Assembly: GCA_046154665.1 (NCBI GenBank)
Contig: JBJXFG010000047.1
Location: 102,960 to 166,959 of the forward strand
Reading direction: 5' to 3'
Source of the DNA: JAFLCM01 sp046154665
GTDB taxonomy: Bacteria; Planctomycetota; Phycisphaerae; Phycisphaerales; UBA1924
DNA: 64,000 nt
The notes beneath the pieces are model-generated. The model saw only the letters and a program-made list of their open reading frames with translations, did not search any database and was not told the DNA's origin. The first letter of the stretch is position 1, and every line of letters starts with the position of its first letter. Below, piece after piece: positions 41,836 to 51,131 of the stretch. The position numbers and the translations under genes are program-made.

Positions 41836-44409
41836 TCATCGCTCCTCTTCCTTCGGCCCCCCTGATCCCGGCCCCGCTGTTCCCGGCCTCACCACCATCC
41901 CCCCGAACTTCGGCGGCGAACTCGCCAGCGGGAACACCCACCGCACCACCGTACGGCCCTCGGTCGGCACCGTCTCGCCGTCCACGCTCATCGGCACCGG
42001 CGACGGGCCCTTTTCGATCTGCCCGATCACAATGATGCACGGCTGCGTGAACCACTTCGAAAGGTCGAGCCCCTGCGTGGCGTGGCGGCGCAGGTTGGGC
42101 ACCCGCTTGGTGTTCGAGATGCCCGAGGTGTCGCTCCACTCCGGCTGCGGCACGAGCGAATAAAGGGAGGCCAGCACGTGATAGTCCGCCGTGCGCGGTC
42201 CGACCGACGACGGAACGGATGTGCCGCCGAGGCTGGTGATGTCGCCGCGGGGCGAGGTGTTCAGCATGAACTTCTCGAACGACGCGTCGATGTTGAACGA
42301 GTATTCGCGAACGCCGAAATCGATGACCTCGCCGGGCTTCCACGGCTGCGACATGGCCCACGCGTACGCCGTCGAAGGCATCACACCGGTCGACTTCGCG
42401 CGGAGTTCCTTTACCGCCCGCGCGTCGGTGCTCTGCCCGGTGACGACGATGATCTTCACGTTCGAGAGTTCGCCCGGGAGTTTGTGAACCAGTTTGCCTG
42501 AGAGCTCCAGCGTCGCGGCGTCTCCCGTTCCGCCCGAGCGGCGCAGGCGCGGCGCGTCGGCGGGGTCGGGCGGCCCGGGCATTGTCCACATCGGGCCGCC
42601 CAGCCAGTCGCCCTGGAACTGCCGGATCGTCGCCCGCGCCGGCACCCGCGATACCTGCAGCTTCCGCACGTCCACGCTGTAGCCCCGCGCATCAGGGAAC
42701 GGCGTCGGCTTCGTGTTGCCGATCGGCTCGGACCACCCCGTCAGCGCCTGCCGCCACTGTACGTCGGCATCGGGCCGACCGATCGAAACCGTCTTGCTGC
42801 CGTACTCCGGCAGCAGCACGCTGGCCCACACGCGGGCGCTCTGCACCGGCTGGCCGTACACGTGCGTCAGGTACGTCAGGTGCTGGGCCTCGACCTTCCG
42901 CGGGCGCAGCGCCGTGGCCCCGGCCCACGCCACGGCGGTAAACACCAGGCTTGCGATTACAAACCCCACCCACGCGTGCTGGATGCTCTTCTTCCACTTC
43001 AGCAGCGCGAAGCCCCCCGGCCCCGCGGCGAACCAGTACGCCGCGAACACCAAGAGGCCCATCAAAACACCCACGCCCGCCGCACGCTGCTTGGCGATCT
43101 CGGGGCCGACGTACCCATCAACATATTCGCTACCCATCATGCCCAGAAGCCCGCCCTGCGAAAGGCCCTTGGCCCGGTCGCCCGTGGGGATGTCGAAGCG
43201 CCGTCCGATGATGCGGTGCCAGAATGAATCGGCGGCGAGCACGCCGTTGGGCAACCGGCCCGCGCCCAGATCAAGCCCGATGACCGTCACCATGCCCGCG
43301 CCGACGATCCGTCGCGCCGCCACGCACCCGTTCGGCCCCGACAGCACCTCGGTGAACGCCGACGAAGCGGAATCCGGGGGATCGGCCTCGAACGACTGCA
43401 CCACCGTCTTTTCCGGCAGCTTCTCTTCGATAGGCGACGCGTTCGTCAGCAGCGCCCGGTACGGCTCAAGCGATTGGTCCTCCTGACGGCGCACCTTGCA
43501 CGCCGGCAGAATGTCGAGCAGAGGGTTCGAGGGCGCGAACCACGTCGAGCCCACCGGCGGCAGCGCCACAATCAAGTGCCCGCCGCGGTGTACCCATTCC
43601 CGCAGCGCCTGGCGACGGCTATCCTCGAGCCGCTCCGGCCCGCCTTCGGTCCACAGCAGCACTTCGTACGGTGCCAGCCCCACCCATGAGTCCGGCAGCG
43701 CCTCGGGCGTCAACCCCGTCACCACTTCAGTGGCCTCGTGGGCCGTGTTCATGGTGCCCCCCTCGGGGCTGGGCAGTCGATATTGATCGAGCCGGAACGT
43801 CCGCCGACCGACGACGCCCATCAGGCCCATCGTCGGCCCGAGGTTGGCGCTCCCCAGCACGTTGCGCGAGGCCAGCCGCGTGTATGAAAGCTGGCGACCG
43901 ACCTGGATGTCGCCGTCTTCGGCGGTCGGGGCGTCGGCGTCGAGCTCATGCACACTCACCGTCACCACCGAGCCCTGCTGGAACTGCTTGGGCACGCGGA
44001 AGTAGAGCCAGGTTCGCACCCGAGTCGCCATGCTGAGGGCGAGGGTTCGGGTGGCGTACTGGGTGTCGCCGTCGTCGTCCTTGATCGCCACCCGCACCGC
44101 CACGTTGCGCGCCTTGTCGCTGGTGGGGTCAGAAAGGATCAGGCTCAGCCCGCACCAATCCGACTCGCGCACCATGTCGCCCACGCCGAACTGCTCGGCC
44201 TCGATGGTGATGATTTGGTTCGCGGCGTCCGGGCCGGCGGTCATCGATCCCGCGCCGAGGTCGGAAGTGACCTCGGCTTCCGGTTCCGGGTCCGACTGGC
44301 GCGCCAACGCCGCCGCGCCCCATCCCCAGAAGGGGAGCAGCGTCACGAGCGTCGCAAGCAAGAAAAAGGTGGCCGGGCTGCCCCGCCGGGCCGTCGGACG
44401 GTGGAACAT
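41836..44409 (-). CDS. Large membrane protein, unknown function
   Basis: 857 residues with a signal/anchor (FFLLATLVTLLPFWGWGAAAL). The N-terminal region includes a putative alpha/beta (GATase-1-like) segment (EVLLWTEGGPERLEDSRRQA, then GGHLIVALPP). Two or three transmembrane helices lie near the middle (about 43020-42920), followed by a beta-rich domain. The start at 44409 is preferred over 45075. It lies just upstream of an ABC ATPase on the same strand. No enzyme motif is seen. It could be a GldG-like component of an ABC system, which I hold only as a possibility. Confidence 0.6.
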   Translation of the reverse strand: MFHRPTARRGSPATFFLLATLVTLLPFWGWGAAALARQSDPEPEAEVTSDLGAGSMTAGPDAANQIITIEAEQFGVGDMVRESDWCGLSLILSDPTSDKARNVAVRVAIKDDDGDTQYATRTLALSMATRVRTWLYFRVPKQFQQGSVVTVSVHELDADAPTAEDGDIQVGRQLSYTRLASRNVLGSANLGPTMGLMGVVGRRTFRLDQYRLPSPEGGTMNTAHEATEVVTGLTPEALPDSWVGLAPYEVLLWTEGGPERLEDSRRQALREWVHRGGHLIVALPPVGSTWFAPSNPLLDILPACKVRRQEDQSLEPYRALLTNASPIEEKLPEKTVVQSFEADPPDSASSAFTEVLSGPNGCVAARRIVGAGMVTVIGLDLGAGRLPNGVLAADSFWHRIIGRRFDIPTGDRAKGLSQGGLLGMMGSEYVDGYVGPEIAKQRAAGVGVLMGLLVFAAYWFAAGPGGFALLKWKKSIQHAWVGFVIASLVFTAVAWAGATALRPRKVEAQHLTYLTHVYGQPVQSARVWASVLLPEYGSKTVSIGRPDADVQWRQALTGWSEPIGNTKPTPFPDARGYSVDVRKLQVSRVPARATIRQFQGDWLGGPMWTMPGPPDPADAPRLRRSGGTGDAATLELSGKLVHKLPGELSNVKIIVVTGQSTDARAVKELRAKSTGVMPSTAYAWAMSQPWKPGEVIDFGVREYSFNIDASFEKFMLNTSPRGDITSLGGTSVPSSVGPRTADYHVLASLYSLVPQPEWSDTSGISNTKRVPNLRRHATQGLDLSKWFTQPCIIVIGQIEKGPSPVPMSVDGETVPTEGRTVVRWVFPLASSPPKFGGMVVRPGTAGPGSGGPKEEER

Positions 44410-44461
44410 GCGAGCAGTATACGGATGGGTTCGGCGGTGGTTCGTACAACGGACCAAAGTC

Positions 44462-44522
44462 GGTGGGGCAGGCTTCCCGCCTGCCTCCAAAGTGCGCGGC
44501 CGGCTGGAAGCCTGCCCCACCC
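44462..44522. repeat. Family G palindromic doublet
   Basis: An arm with tggggcaggcttcccgcctg and an inverted arm with ggctggaagcctgccccacc. It lies between the membrane-protein and TPR-lipoprotein genes. The same family is at 52191-52252 and, as a half, at 26228-26250. Confidence 0.85.
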
Positions 44523-44644
44523 GGCATGCATGGATCATTCGAGCCCGCGGCGCTACCGTGACGATCAACCAAACAAGGCGTGAACAGATGGCGTAGACGT
44601 CCGGGTGTCCCGAGCTTGGACACCCCAGGAGGCCCCCGCGCGTG

Positions 44645-45730
44645 ATGTCCGACAACCGATCCAACCCCCCAGCTCGCCATGGCGCGGCGGCCGTCCTTCT
44701 CGCTGCCGCACTCGCGGTTGGTACCACCGGCTGCTCATGGCTCGGCGGCAACCGCTCCAGCGCCGAACGCCCCACCGAGGCCGTTGACGCCGCCGACTCG
44801 CGGGCCGAGCGCAACCCCGCCGAGCCGCCGCGCCGCCCCGGCCGCAACGCCAACACCTCCGACCTGATGAAACAGGCCGAGCAGGCCCGCGCCGAAGGCG
44901 ACGCCGAGGAGGCCATCCGCCTGCTCGCCGCCGCCATCGAACGCAACCCGACCCTCACCGTCGCGCACATCGACATCGGCGACCTGTACCTCGAACAAGG
45001 CGACCCGAACTCCGCCGAGAAGCACTTCGGCACCGCCGCCCAGCAGCAGCCGAGCAGCTTCGACGCCCAGTTCAAGCACGGCTACGCGCTGCAGCTGCTC
45101 AACCGTCTCGCCGACGCCGTCCGCGCCTACCTCCGCGCCCTCTCGATCCAGCCCGACGACTACCAGGCCAACCAGAACCTCGCGACGGCGTACCTCCAGC
45201 TCGCCGAGCCTGGCGCGGCTCTGTCGTACGCCCAGCGCGCCGTGGCCCTGCGCCCCACCAGCGGCCCGGCCCGCGCCAACCTGGGCTCGGTGCTCACCTC
45301 GCTCGACCGGCACGACGAGGCCGTCCGCGAGTACCGCGCCGCGGCGGAGCTGATGGCCCTCACGCCGCAGCTCTTGCTCAACCTCTCCGAGAGCCTCGGC
45401 AAGCTCGACCGGCACGAGGAAATGGCCTCGACGCTCGACCAGCTGGCCCAGACCGACCCGTCGGCGCAGGGGCTTGAGCGATTGGGCTACGCGCGGTTCA
45501 AGCTCCGCCAGTTCAACGCCGCCCGCGACGCGTTCCAACGCGCCGTCAGCATCGACCCGACGCACTACCCGGCGCTCAACGGCCTGGGCGTGTGCCTGCT
45601 GAACGACTACCTCGCCTCGAACCGCAACCTCGAAGACGCGCGCCGCGACGCCCTGAAGCTGCTCCGCCAGAGCCTCCGCCTCAACAAGAACCAGCCGAAG
45701 ATCTTCGAGCTGGTCAATCGGTATGACTGA
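44645..45730 (+). CDS. TPR lipoprotein
   Basis: About 361 residues. The lipobox GTTGCSW ends a signal peptide. At least six TPR-like units follow from about residue 75 (EEAIRLLAAAIERNPTL; ADAVRAYLRALSIQPDDY; NAARDAFQRAVSIDPTHYPA). TPR lipoproteins typically serve as scaffolds in the periplasm or outer membrane, as BamD and PilF do. The ATG at 44645 is preferred over GTG 44642. A family C block follows the stop. Confidence 0.85.
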   Translation: MSDNRSNPPARHGAAAVLLAAALAVGTTGCSWLGGNRSSAERPTEAVDAADSRAERNPAEPPRRPGRNANTSDLMKQAEQARAEGDAEEAIRLLAAAIERNPTLTVAHIDIGDLYLEQGDPNSAEKHFGTAAQQQPSSFDAQFKHGYALQLLNRLADAVRAYLRALSIQPDDYQANQNLATAYLQLAEPGAALSYAQRAVALRPTSGPARANLGSVLTSLDRHDEAVREYRAAAELMALTPQLLLNLSESLGKLDRHEEMASTLDQLAQTDPSAQGLERLGYARFKLRQFNAARDAFQRAVSIDPTHYPALNGLGVCLLNDYLASNRNLEDARRDALKLLRQSLRLNKNQPKIFELVNRYD

Positions 45731-45742
45731 GGGGTCGGGGGG

Positions 45743-45826
45743 AAGTGGTCGAGTGGTCAAGTGGTCGAGTGACCGGAGAGGTTGCTCGCTGTTGCATCGC
45801 GGGCACTTGACCACTTGACCACTTCT
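45743..45826. repeat. Family C word repeat, inverted arms
   Basis: Forward copies of gtggtcgag / gtggtcaag at 45743-45774 and inverted copies (cttgaccac) at 45807-45826, directly after the TPR gene stop and before the MazG-like gene. Confidence 0.88.
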
Positions 45827-45843
45827 CTCCCATACGCTCACCC

Positions 45844-46164
45844 ATGGAACAATCTCCCCCGCCTCCCCTCAGCTTCGCCGCGTTCCAGTCCCTCATCCGC
45901 GAGCGATACTTCGCCACCGACGCCTCCCGAGGCACGCCCGGCACGTTCATGTGGCTCATCGAAGAAATCGGTGAGTTGGCCACGGCCCTGCAAGACAACG
46001 CGCCGGGCAAGAACCCCACGGCGCAGCAGCGGGCGAACCTTGAAGAGGAGTTCGCCGACGTCATCGCCTGGCTGACCACCATCGCCAACGTGAACAACGT
46101 GGACTTGGAGCGGGCACTGCAGAAGTACACCAACCCAGAGCGCGTCAAGGGCGTCAAGGCCTGA
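45844..46164 (+). CDS. MazG-like nucleotide pyrophosphohydrolase
   Basis: 106 residues. It contains the MazG-family metal motifs: EEIGE (ExxE) followed by EEFADVIAW (ExxD) in a helical bundle. Members hydrolyse (d)NTPs to the monophosphates, e.g. for house-cleaning. It is a short, single-domain form. Family C repeats lie on both sides (45743-45826 and 46198-46345). Confidence 0.85.
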   Translation: MEQSPPPPLSFAAFQSLIRERYFATDASRGTPGTFMWLIEEIGELATALQDNAPGKNPTAQQRANLEEEFADVIAWLTTIANVNNVDLERALQKYTNPERVKGVKA

Positions 46165-46197
46165 CCGAACTCCGACCGTCATCGATGGGCCGGGGGA

Positions 46198-46345
46198 GAA
46201 GTGGTCGAGTGACGAAGTGGCAAAGTGGCAAAGTGGCAAAGTGGTCAAGTGGACAAGTGCAAAGCCACTAGATTCGGCGGGCCTTGGCACTTGACCACTC
46301 GACCACTCGACCACTCGACCACTTGACCACTTGACCACTTCTTCC
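46198..46345. repeat. Family C word repeat, long inverted arms
   Basis: Forward words at 46198-46258 include variants gtggcaaa; the inverted array at 46286-46345 is made of (c)ttgaccac(tc). It lies between mazG-like and scpA, ending a few bases before the scpA stop. Confidence 0.88.
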
Positions 46346-46354
46346 CCCCCTCCC

Positions 46355-47194
46355 TCACGTTCGAGGTTCCGCGCCCTCGACCGCCTCTTCTTCCTCAACC
46401 TGCTCCAGCGACACCTCGCCGCTGGCCTCGTCTTGCACCACTCGCAGCCGGCGCTGACGCACCAGTTCCAGCGTCGCCAGGAACAGCCCGATCATCTCGC
46501 CGCGGCTGCGCCCGCTGAACACCGCCCGCAGCGTCAACGCCGCCGCGCCGCTCATCACCCGCTCGCGGGCCAGCCGGTCCATGATGTCCGCGGCGTGAAG
46601 TTCGATCGGCGTGTCGTCGTACGTCACGCTGTGCGAGCCCAACCGGTCAAAGCTCACGCTCTCGAGAATCCGCTGGAATGCCTCGACGAGGTCCTGCACC
46701 TGCAGGTCTTCGATGTCGAGGTCGTTGACGGTGGAGAGGAACGCGTCGAACGCCGTCGCATCGCTGGCCGCTTCGGACAGCGGGTAGCGCTGCGCCCACG
46801 CGACGCGGCGCTCGTCGAGCGCCTCGGCGGCATCGCGGTACGCCTTGTACGCCAGCAGTTGGCGGATCAACTCGGCGGCGGGGTTGTCGGGCTCTTCCTC
46901 GGCACCGCGCGCCAGCGCGCCGATGCCCGAAGCGCCTTCTTCACCTTCCACCGCCGGCACCGGCGACACCAGCCGGCTCTTCACCTCAAGCATCGTCGCG
47001 GCGGTGACAAGAAACTCACCCGCTGCCTCGACGTCCACCCGCTCGATGTGCTGCAGATGCCGCAGATACTGGTCGGTGATCGAAGCGATCGAGATCTCGG
47101 TGACATCAAGCTCTGCGCGCCGGATGAGGTACAGCAGAAGGTCCATCGGCCCTTCGAACTGCTCCAGCCGAACTGTGTATTCGTCGGTCAACAT
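46355..47194 (-). CDS. scpA: Segregation and condensation protein A
   Basis: 279 residues. The N-terminal FEGPMDLLLYLIRRAELDVT is the ScpA hallmark, and IERVDVEAAGEFLVTAATML and the C-terminal winged-helix-like region complete the kleisin. It bridges the SMC heads with ScpB for chromosome condensation. Normal length. No scpB is beside it in the window. Confidence 0.94.
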   Translation of the reverse strand: MLTDEYTVRLEQFEGPMDLLLYLIRRAELDVTEISIASITDQYLRHLQHIERVDVEAAGEFLVTAATMLEVKSRLVSPVPAVEGEEGASGIGALARGAEEEPDNPAAELIRQLLAYKAYRDAAEALDERRVAWAQRYPLSEAASDATAFDAFLSTVNDLDIEDLQVQDLVEAFQRILESVSFDRLGSHSVTYDDTPIELHAADIMDRLARERVMSGAAALTLRAVFSGRSRGEMIGLFLATLELVRQRRLRVVQDEASGEVSLEQVEEEEAVEGAEPRT

Positions 47195-47285
47195 CCGTGT
47201 CGTCTCCGCTCGGCGGCGTGTCCTGTGCCGCGATGGGGTCGTATCGAAGCTTGGGTCACATGTCTTTGCGGCGGAAAGCCGCCTC

Positions 47286-47392
47286 GCAGGGCATAGGGGA
47301 TAGGGTGTAGGGTATGGCGTTCACGCCGGACAGCGTGCAAAGTGATCGATCGCCGAGTGCCAGACCCTAAACCCTATACCCTACACCCTCAC
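47286..47392. repeat. Family E word repeat, inverted arms
   Basis: A forward block (gggatagggtgtagggtatg, 47290-47318) and an inverted block (accctaaaccctataccct, 47363-47390) lie between scpA and kdsD. Confidence 0.85.
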
Positions 47393-47415
47393 GTCAAAAC
47401 GTCCTCCGACGCCGA

Positions 47416-48459
47416 GTGAGCCGCCTCACGCTGACGCACCAACCCTCCCCCGTGCCCACGCCGATTGACCCAGCCTCCGAGCGAGCGTTCCTCGAAAGCG
47501 TGCTTCGCGCCGAGTCCGCCGCCGTGGCGGGCCTGACCGCCCGACTCACCCCCGCCGTTCACCAGGCCGTCGAAATCATCACCGCCTGCGCCGACGCCGA
47601 CGGCAGCGTGCTGGTCTGCGGCCTGGGAAAGTCCGGCCTGATCGGGCAGAAAATCTCCGCCACCCTGGCCAGCCTCGGGGTGCCTTCGCACGCCATCCAC
47701 CCCACCGAAGCGGTCCACGGCGACCTGGGGCGCATCCGCCCCGCCGACTGCCTCATCGCCATCTCCAACTCGGGCGAGACCGAAGAGGTCGTCACGCTGG
47801 CGAGCATCCTCAGGCAAGACGGCGTGCCCGTCATTAGCCTCACCGGCGGCGAAGAGCACAACGCGCTGAACCGCCTCGCTTCGGCCGCGGTGTGGCTCGG
47901 ACGCATCACCGAGGCCACCGACCTGGTGCTGGCCCCGACCAGTTCGACCACGGCGACGCTGGCGATGGGCGACGCCATCGCGCTCGCCGTCGCCCGCCGA
48001 CGCACGTTTACCGAGCACGATTTCGCCAAGCGCCACCCCGGCGGGAGCCTCGGCGGCCTGCTGCGCCGCGTCACCGACGTGCTGCGCTTTGAGGTCGGCA
48101 AGAACCTGCCCGTCGAGCCGCTCTCACGCACGGTGCGCGAGGCGCTCGCCGACGCTGAGAAACTCGGCCGCCGCCCCGGCGCGCTGCTCATCGTCGACGC
48201 GCACGGCGCGCTGGCGGGCATCTTCACCGACGGCGACCTGCGCCGGCTCGTCCTCAAAGGCCCCGAGCAACTCGACCGCCCCATCGGCGAGGTGATGACC
48301 CGCTCGCCCCGCTCGCTGCGTTCCGATGCCCTGGTGCGCGACGCAGTGCGCTTGGTGCGCGAGCACCGCTCCGACGAAATCCCCGTCGTCGACGCCGAAG
48401 GCAAGCCGGTGGGTCTGCTCGACGTGCAGGACCTCATCGCGCTCAAGGTCGTGTCGTAG
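47416..48459 (+). CDS. kdsD: D-arabinose 5-phosphate isomerase (KdsD/GutQ type)
   Basis: 347 residues, GTG start. The SIS domain (about 40-200) shows VLVCGLGKSGLIGQKISATL and ISNSGETEEV, and two CBS domains (about 215-347) end with EIPVVDAEGKPVGLLDVQDL. It isomerises ribulose-5-P to arabinose-5-P, the first step to Kdo, which fits lptB elsewhere in the window and an LPS-bearing cell. A family A block follows. Confidence 0.93.
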   Translation: MSRLTLTHQPSPVPTPIDPASERAFLESVLRAESAAVAGLTARLTPAVHQAVEIITACADADGSVLVCGLGKSGLIGQKISATLASLGVPSHAIHPTEAVHGDLGRIRPADCLIAISNSGETEEVVTLASILRQDGVPVISLTGGEEHNALNRLASAAVWLGRITEATDLVLAPTSSTTATLAMGDAIALAVARRRTFTEHDFAKRHPGGSLGGLLRRVTDVLRFEVGKNLPVEPLSRTVREALADAEKLGRRPGALLIVDAHGALAGIFTDGDLRRLVLKGPEQLDRPIGEVMTRSPRSLRSDALVRDAVRLVREHRSDEIPVVDAEGKPVGLLDVQDLIALKVVS

Positions 48460-48484
48460 CCGAAGCGCCTTGGAAATCCGAACG

Positions 48485-48609
48485 AACAAGCCCCGAGCGT
48501 AAGCGAGTTGGGCTGAACAACGCGCGGGAAGCGACTCACCCTGAAACCCATCGCCGACGCTCCGGGCTCGTTGGCGGCGTCGATCACGAACCCGAAGCGC
48601 AAGCGAGGG
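48485..48609. repeat. Family A (REP-like) cluster, divergent copies
   Basis: A forward copy at 48485-48513, an inverted copy at 48546-48573 and a second degenerate forward copy at 48587-48609. These are the most mutated copies in the window. Confidence 0.75.
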
Positions 48610-48654
48610 CCGGCGCACGAAGACCGGACGCTCGGATTTCACCCGGAACGCGTA

Positions 48655-48867
48655 TCAGTCTTTGGTCTCGCCCGGCGCATCGCCGCCCATCGCGCGGATC
48701 TGCGCCAGGCGTTCCTCGTACCGGCAGCGCAGGGTCATCGTGTCGACGCGGAGTTTGTGGAGTTCGATGTCAAAGCCAACGCGGGCCGCCAGCGCGTAGA
48801 GCATCGCGAACACCGCCGCCGCGCCGGCGAGCACCGTGAAAACGTCGCTGAAGAGCACCGATTCCAT
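48655..48867 (-). CDS. Small membrane protein, unknown
   Basis: 70 residues: one hydrophobic helix (FTVLAGAAAVFAMLYALAA) and a charged helical tail (RCRYEERLAQIRAMGGDAPG). There is no family match by eye. The start is ATG 48867, about 50 bp from the nfo stop on the same strand. Confidence 0.55.
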   Translation of the reverse strand: MESVLFSDVFTVLAGAAAVFAMLYALAARVGFDIELHKLRVDTMTLRCRYEERLAQIRAMGGDAPGETKD

Positions 48868-48919
48868 GCCGGGTTCATCGGCGGGAATCAGGAGGTTATT
48901 CAGGTCCGCCTGTGGGTTC

Positions 48920-49837
48920 TCACGCCTTCATCAGCCGCTTCAACACCCCAAGATTCACCGTGTCCCAGGGCCGCCCTTTCTCATCGTCTTCTTTGGGCGT
49001 TTCGAGGATCATCGGAACGTCCTTGAGTTCGGATCGGCGCACCACCGCGCGGAACGCTCCGAGCGCCACCTCGCCGTGACCGATGTGCTCGTGCCGGTCG
49101 ATACGGCTGCCGCGCTTGCCCTTCGAGTCGTTCAGGTGAACAACCTTTAGATTTCCCAGCCCGCACACACGATCGAACTCGTCGAGCACGCCTTGCGCCG
49201 CCTTCTCCGCCTCATCGCGCGTCCGCTTCTTCGTCGATCCCTCGGCGTGGTTCGCCAGGTCATAACCCGCCGCCAGCGCGTGGCATGTGTCAAAGCAATA
49301 CCCGACACGCCCCGCACTGTCGCCCTGGCACTCCTCATCGATCATCCGCCGCACCAGCGCGAGTTCCTCGAACGTGCGCCCCATCGTCGATCCGCCGCCG
49401 GCGGTGTTCTCGAGACACAGCACCGTCGGCTTCCCGACGCCTTTCCCAAAAACCTCGCGGCACGCCCGCGCGATCCTCCGAGCGCCAGCTTCCAAGCCCT
49501 CGCCCAGATGCGCCCCGGGATGCGCGACGAGGTACGGGATCGAAAGCTCGGCGCAGCGTTCGAGTTCGGTCGCCAGCATCGCCGCGCTCTTCTTCCACAG
49601 CTCGGCGTCGGCGCTGGCGCAGTTCATCAGGTAGGTGGCGTGGGCGCAGGTCCGCCGCTGCCAGCCGCGCGATTTCAGCCCCTCAAGCCACTCGCGCGAT
49701 TCGCTGTCCTTCAGGTCCGGCACACGCCACTGCCGCTGGTTCTTCGTGAACACCTGCACGGTGTCGAAGCCCAGTTCATCCGCGGCAACCAGCGCATTGA
49801 CCATCCCGCCCGCCACGCTGAGGTGAGAACCGAACAT
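48920..49837 (-). CDS. nfo: Deoxyribonuclease IV (endonuclease IV)
   Basis: 305 residues. The AP endonuclease family 2 fold shows GSHLSVAGG, IPYLVAHPGAHLGEG, VLCLENTAGGG, YCFDTCHALAAGYD and VHLNDSKGKRGSRIDRHEHIGHGEV, which contain the zinc-binding His/Asp/Glu residues. It repairs abasic sites. The start at 49837 is typical. Flanked by family F and C repeats upstream. Confidence 0.96.
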   Translation of the reverse strand: MFGSHLSVAGGMVNALVAADELGFDTVQVFTKNQRQWRVPDLKDSESREWLEGLKSRGWQRRTCAHATYLMNCASADAELWKKSAAMLATELERCAELSIPYLVAHPGAHLGEGLEAGARRIARACREVFGKGVGKPTVLCLENTAGGGSTMGRTFEELALVRRMIDEECQGDSAGRVGYCFDTCHALAAGYDLANHAEGSTKKRTRDEAEKAAQGVLDEFDRVCGLGNLKVVHLNDSKGKRGSRIDRHEHIGHGEVALGAFRAVVRRSELKDVPMILETPKEDDEKGRPWDTVNLGVLKRLMKA

Positions 49838-49865
49838 CGATCCACTGTATCACTGCGCACAGAAA

Positions 49866-50044
49866 CAGAACCCCGACCGTCAGGGAGGGGTTTCCGAAGA
49901 AAGTGGTCGAGTGGTCGAGTGGTCAAGTCGCAGAGCGGCGGAGTGAAACCAAGCCCCGATCGAAGGGGCCTTTGCACTTGACCACTTTGCCACTCGACCA
50001 CTCGACCACTTCAACAAGAAACCCCTCCCTCACGGTCAGGGCTC
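49866..50044. repeat. Nested family F and family C repeats
   Basis: Outer family F arms (49866-49893 and 50021-50044) enclose an inner family C pair (forward 49901-49930, inverted 49975-50013). One element is nested inside the other. Confidence 0.85.
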
Positions 50045-50061
50045 AGTCCGACGCCTCCGCC

Positions 50062-50775
50062 TCACCCCGCGCAACCGAAGCGCGCCAGGAACCTCACCAG
50101 GTCCGCCGTGTCCACCTGCCGGTCGTTGTTCAGGTCCCCCACCGAGTACGGCGGCAGATCGTCATTCCCGAAACGGCCCAGCAGCATGATGAGGTCGGGC
50201 GTGCTCACGGTGCAGTCGCCGTTGAAATCACCGGGGCACGGGCAGGTCTGGATGCTCGCGACGTACGGACCGCCGCAAGACAGCATCACCGGAGACGTCG
50301 TCACCATCAGCCGGTGCTTGCCCGGGGGCAGCGAGATGATCCGGGCCTGCGCCGGCGTGCAGCCTTCACTCAGACCCACCGCCAGCAGCGGACTCGAGCA
50401 GTTCAGGTCGTCGATCACCGCGTACACCGGGTACGGCGCCCACGCCTTCACCGTCACGTTCCCGCCCGGCCACGCGATGTCAAACTCGTAGGTGTCGGTG
50501 TCGAAATCCGTCGTGATGTTGTCGAACAGCGTGCCCGTGATGGTCGCGTTGGCGGGTACCGTCACCGCGGCGTTGGAGGGCGATCGGCATCCCCCGTTGT
50601 AGTTGTCGATCGGAACGCCGCAGTTGGGCTCGACCTCGACGATCGTGCTGGGCGGCGTGGCCGGCAGGCACTGCGTCGAGGCGTGGGCCGGGGCGTTCCC
50701 CAGGGCCAACACCACCACCGCCGCTTGAACGCCGCGCGAGAACACCGCTCGCGCGGCCGAATGCTGGTCGATCAT
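50062..50775 (-). CDS. Secreted protein with dockerin-like C-terminus
   Basis: 237 residues. A signal peptide (VQAAVVVLALGNAPAHA) is followed by an approximately 150-residue domain with an even Cys distribution (NCGVPIDNYNGGCRSPSNA). Two dockerin-type calcium motifs follow (CPGDFNGDCTVSTPDLIMLL; GDLNNDRQVDTADLVRFLAR). The C-terminal layout matches the 30142-32793 protein. Function unknown; likely extracellular. Confidence 0.85.
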   Translation of the reverse strand: MIDQHSAARAVFSRGVQAAVVVLALGNAPAHASTQCLPATPPSTIVEVEPNCGVPIDNYNGGCRSPSNAAVTVPANATITGTLFDNITTDFDTDTYEFDIAWPGGNVTVKAWAPYPVYAVIDDLNCSSPLLAVGLSEGCTPAQARIISLPPGKHRLMVTTSPVMLSCGGPYVASIQTCPCPGDFNGDCTVSTPDLIMLLGRFGNDDLPPYSVGDLNNDRQVDTADLVRFLARFGCAG

Positions 50776-51131
50776 CTCGATCTCCTCCGCTGACGACCGC
50801 CGGGGCGCAAACCGCCGCCGATCGAAAGGACTTCAGTTTGATCGCGGATGGGTCTGACTCCATTTCCCGCGTTCCCCTCGAAGGGGGACGGCAAGGTAGC
50901 AGGCGAGCGCGAGACCGCAACGGGTCTACCCACCAATGCGCGTAAAATCTGACCTGCGGACACGAGTAGAAACCAAACATTGGTTTGATTCAACCGTTCG
51001 CATGCCCGCTGGAGCGTTATGGGCCAGGCTGCGGAGAGCGACCTCTGCCTGCGGTGTGCTTGAGGAAGCCGTCACGGAGCCGCCTTGGGCGAAGTGACGG
51101 ATCAGCGCGGCCACCACCTGAGCGGTGCTTT
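50776..51131. other. Intergenic region with a family M hairpin
   Basis: 356 bp. It holds a family M hairpin repeat (51064-51104) and a small palindrome (aaacca/tggttt at 50970-50986). I see no coding potential. Confidence 0.5.
51064..51104 (-). repeat. Family M hairpin repeat, copy 2
   Basis: The reverse complement matches 40351-40391 at 37 of 41 positions. Stem ccgtcac (51069-51075) / gtgacgg (51094-51100). Confidence 0.75.

Noticed and set aside
45743..46345. CRISPR-like array around the MazG gene
   Set aside because: Units are 9 bp with no unique spacers of 25-40 bp, arms are inverted, and there are no cas genes in the window.
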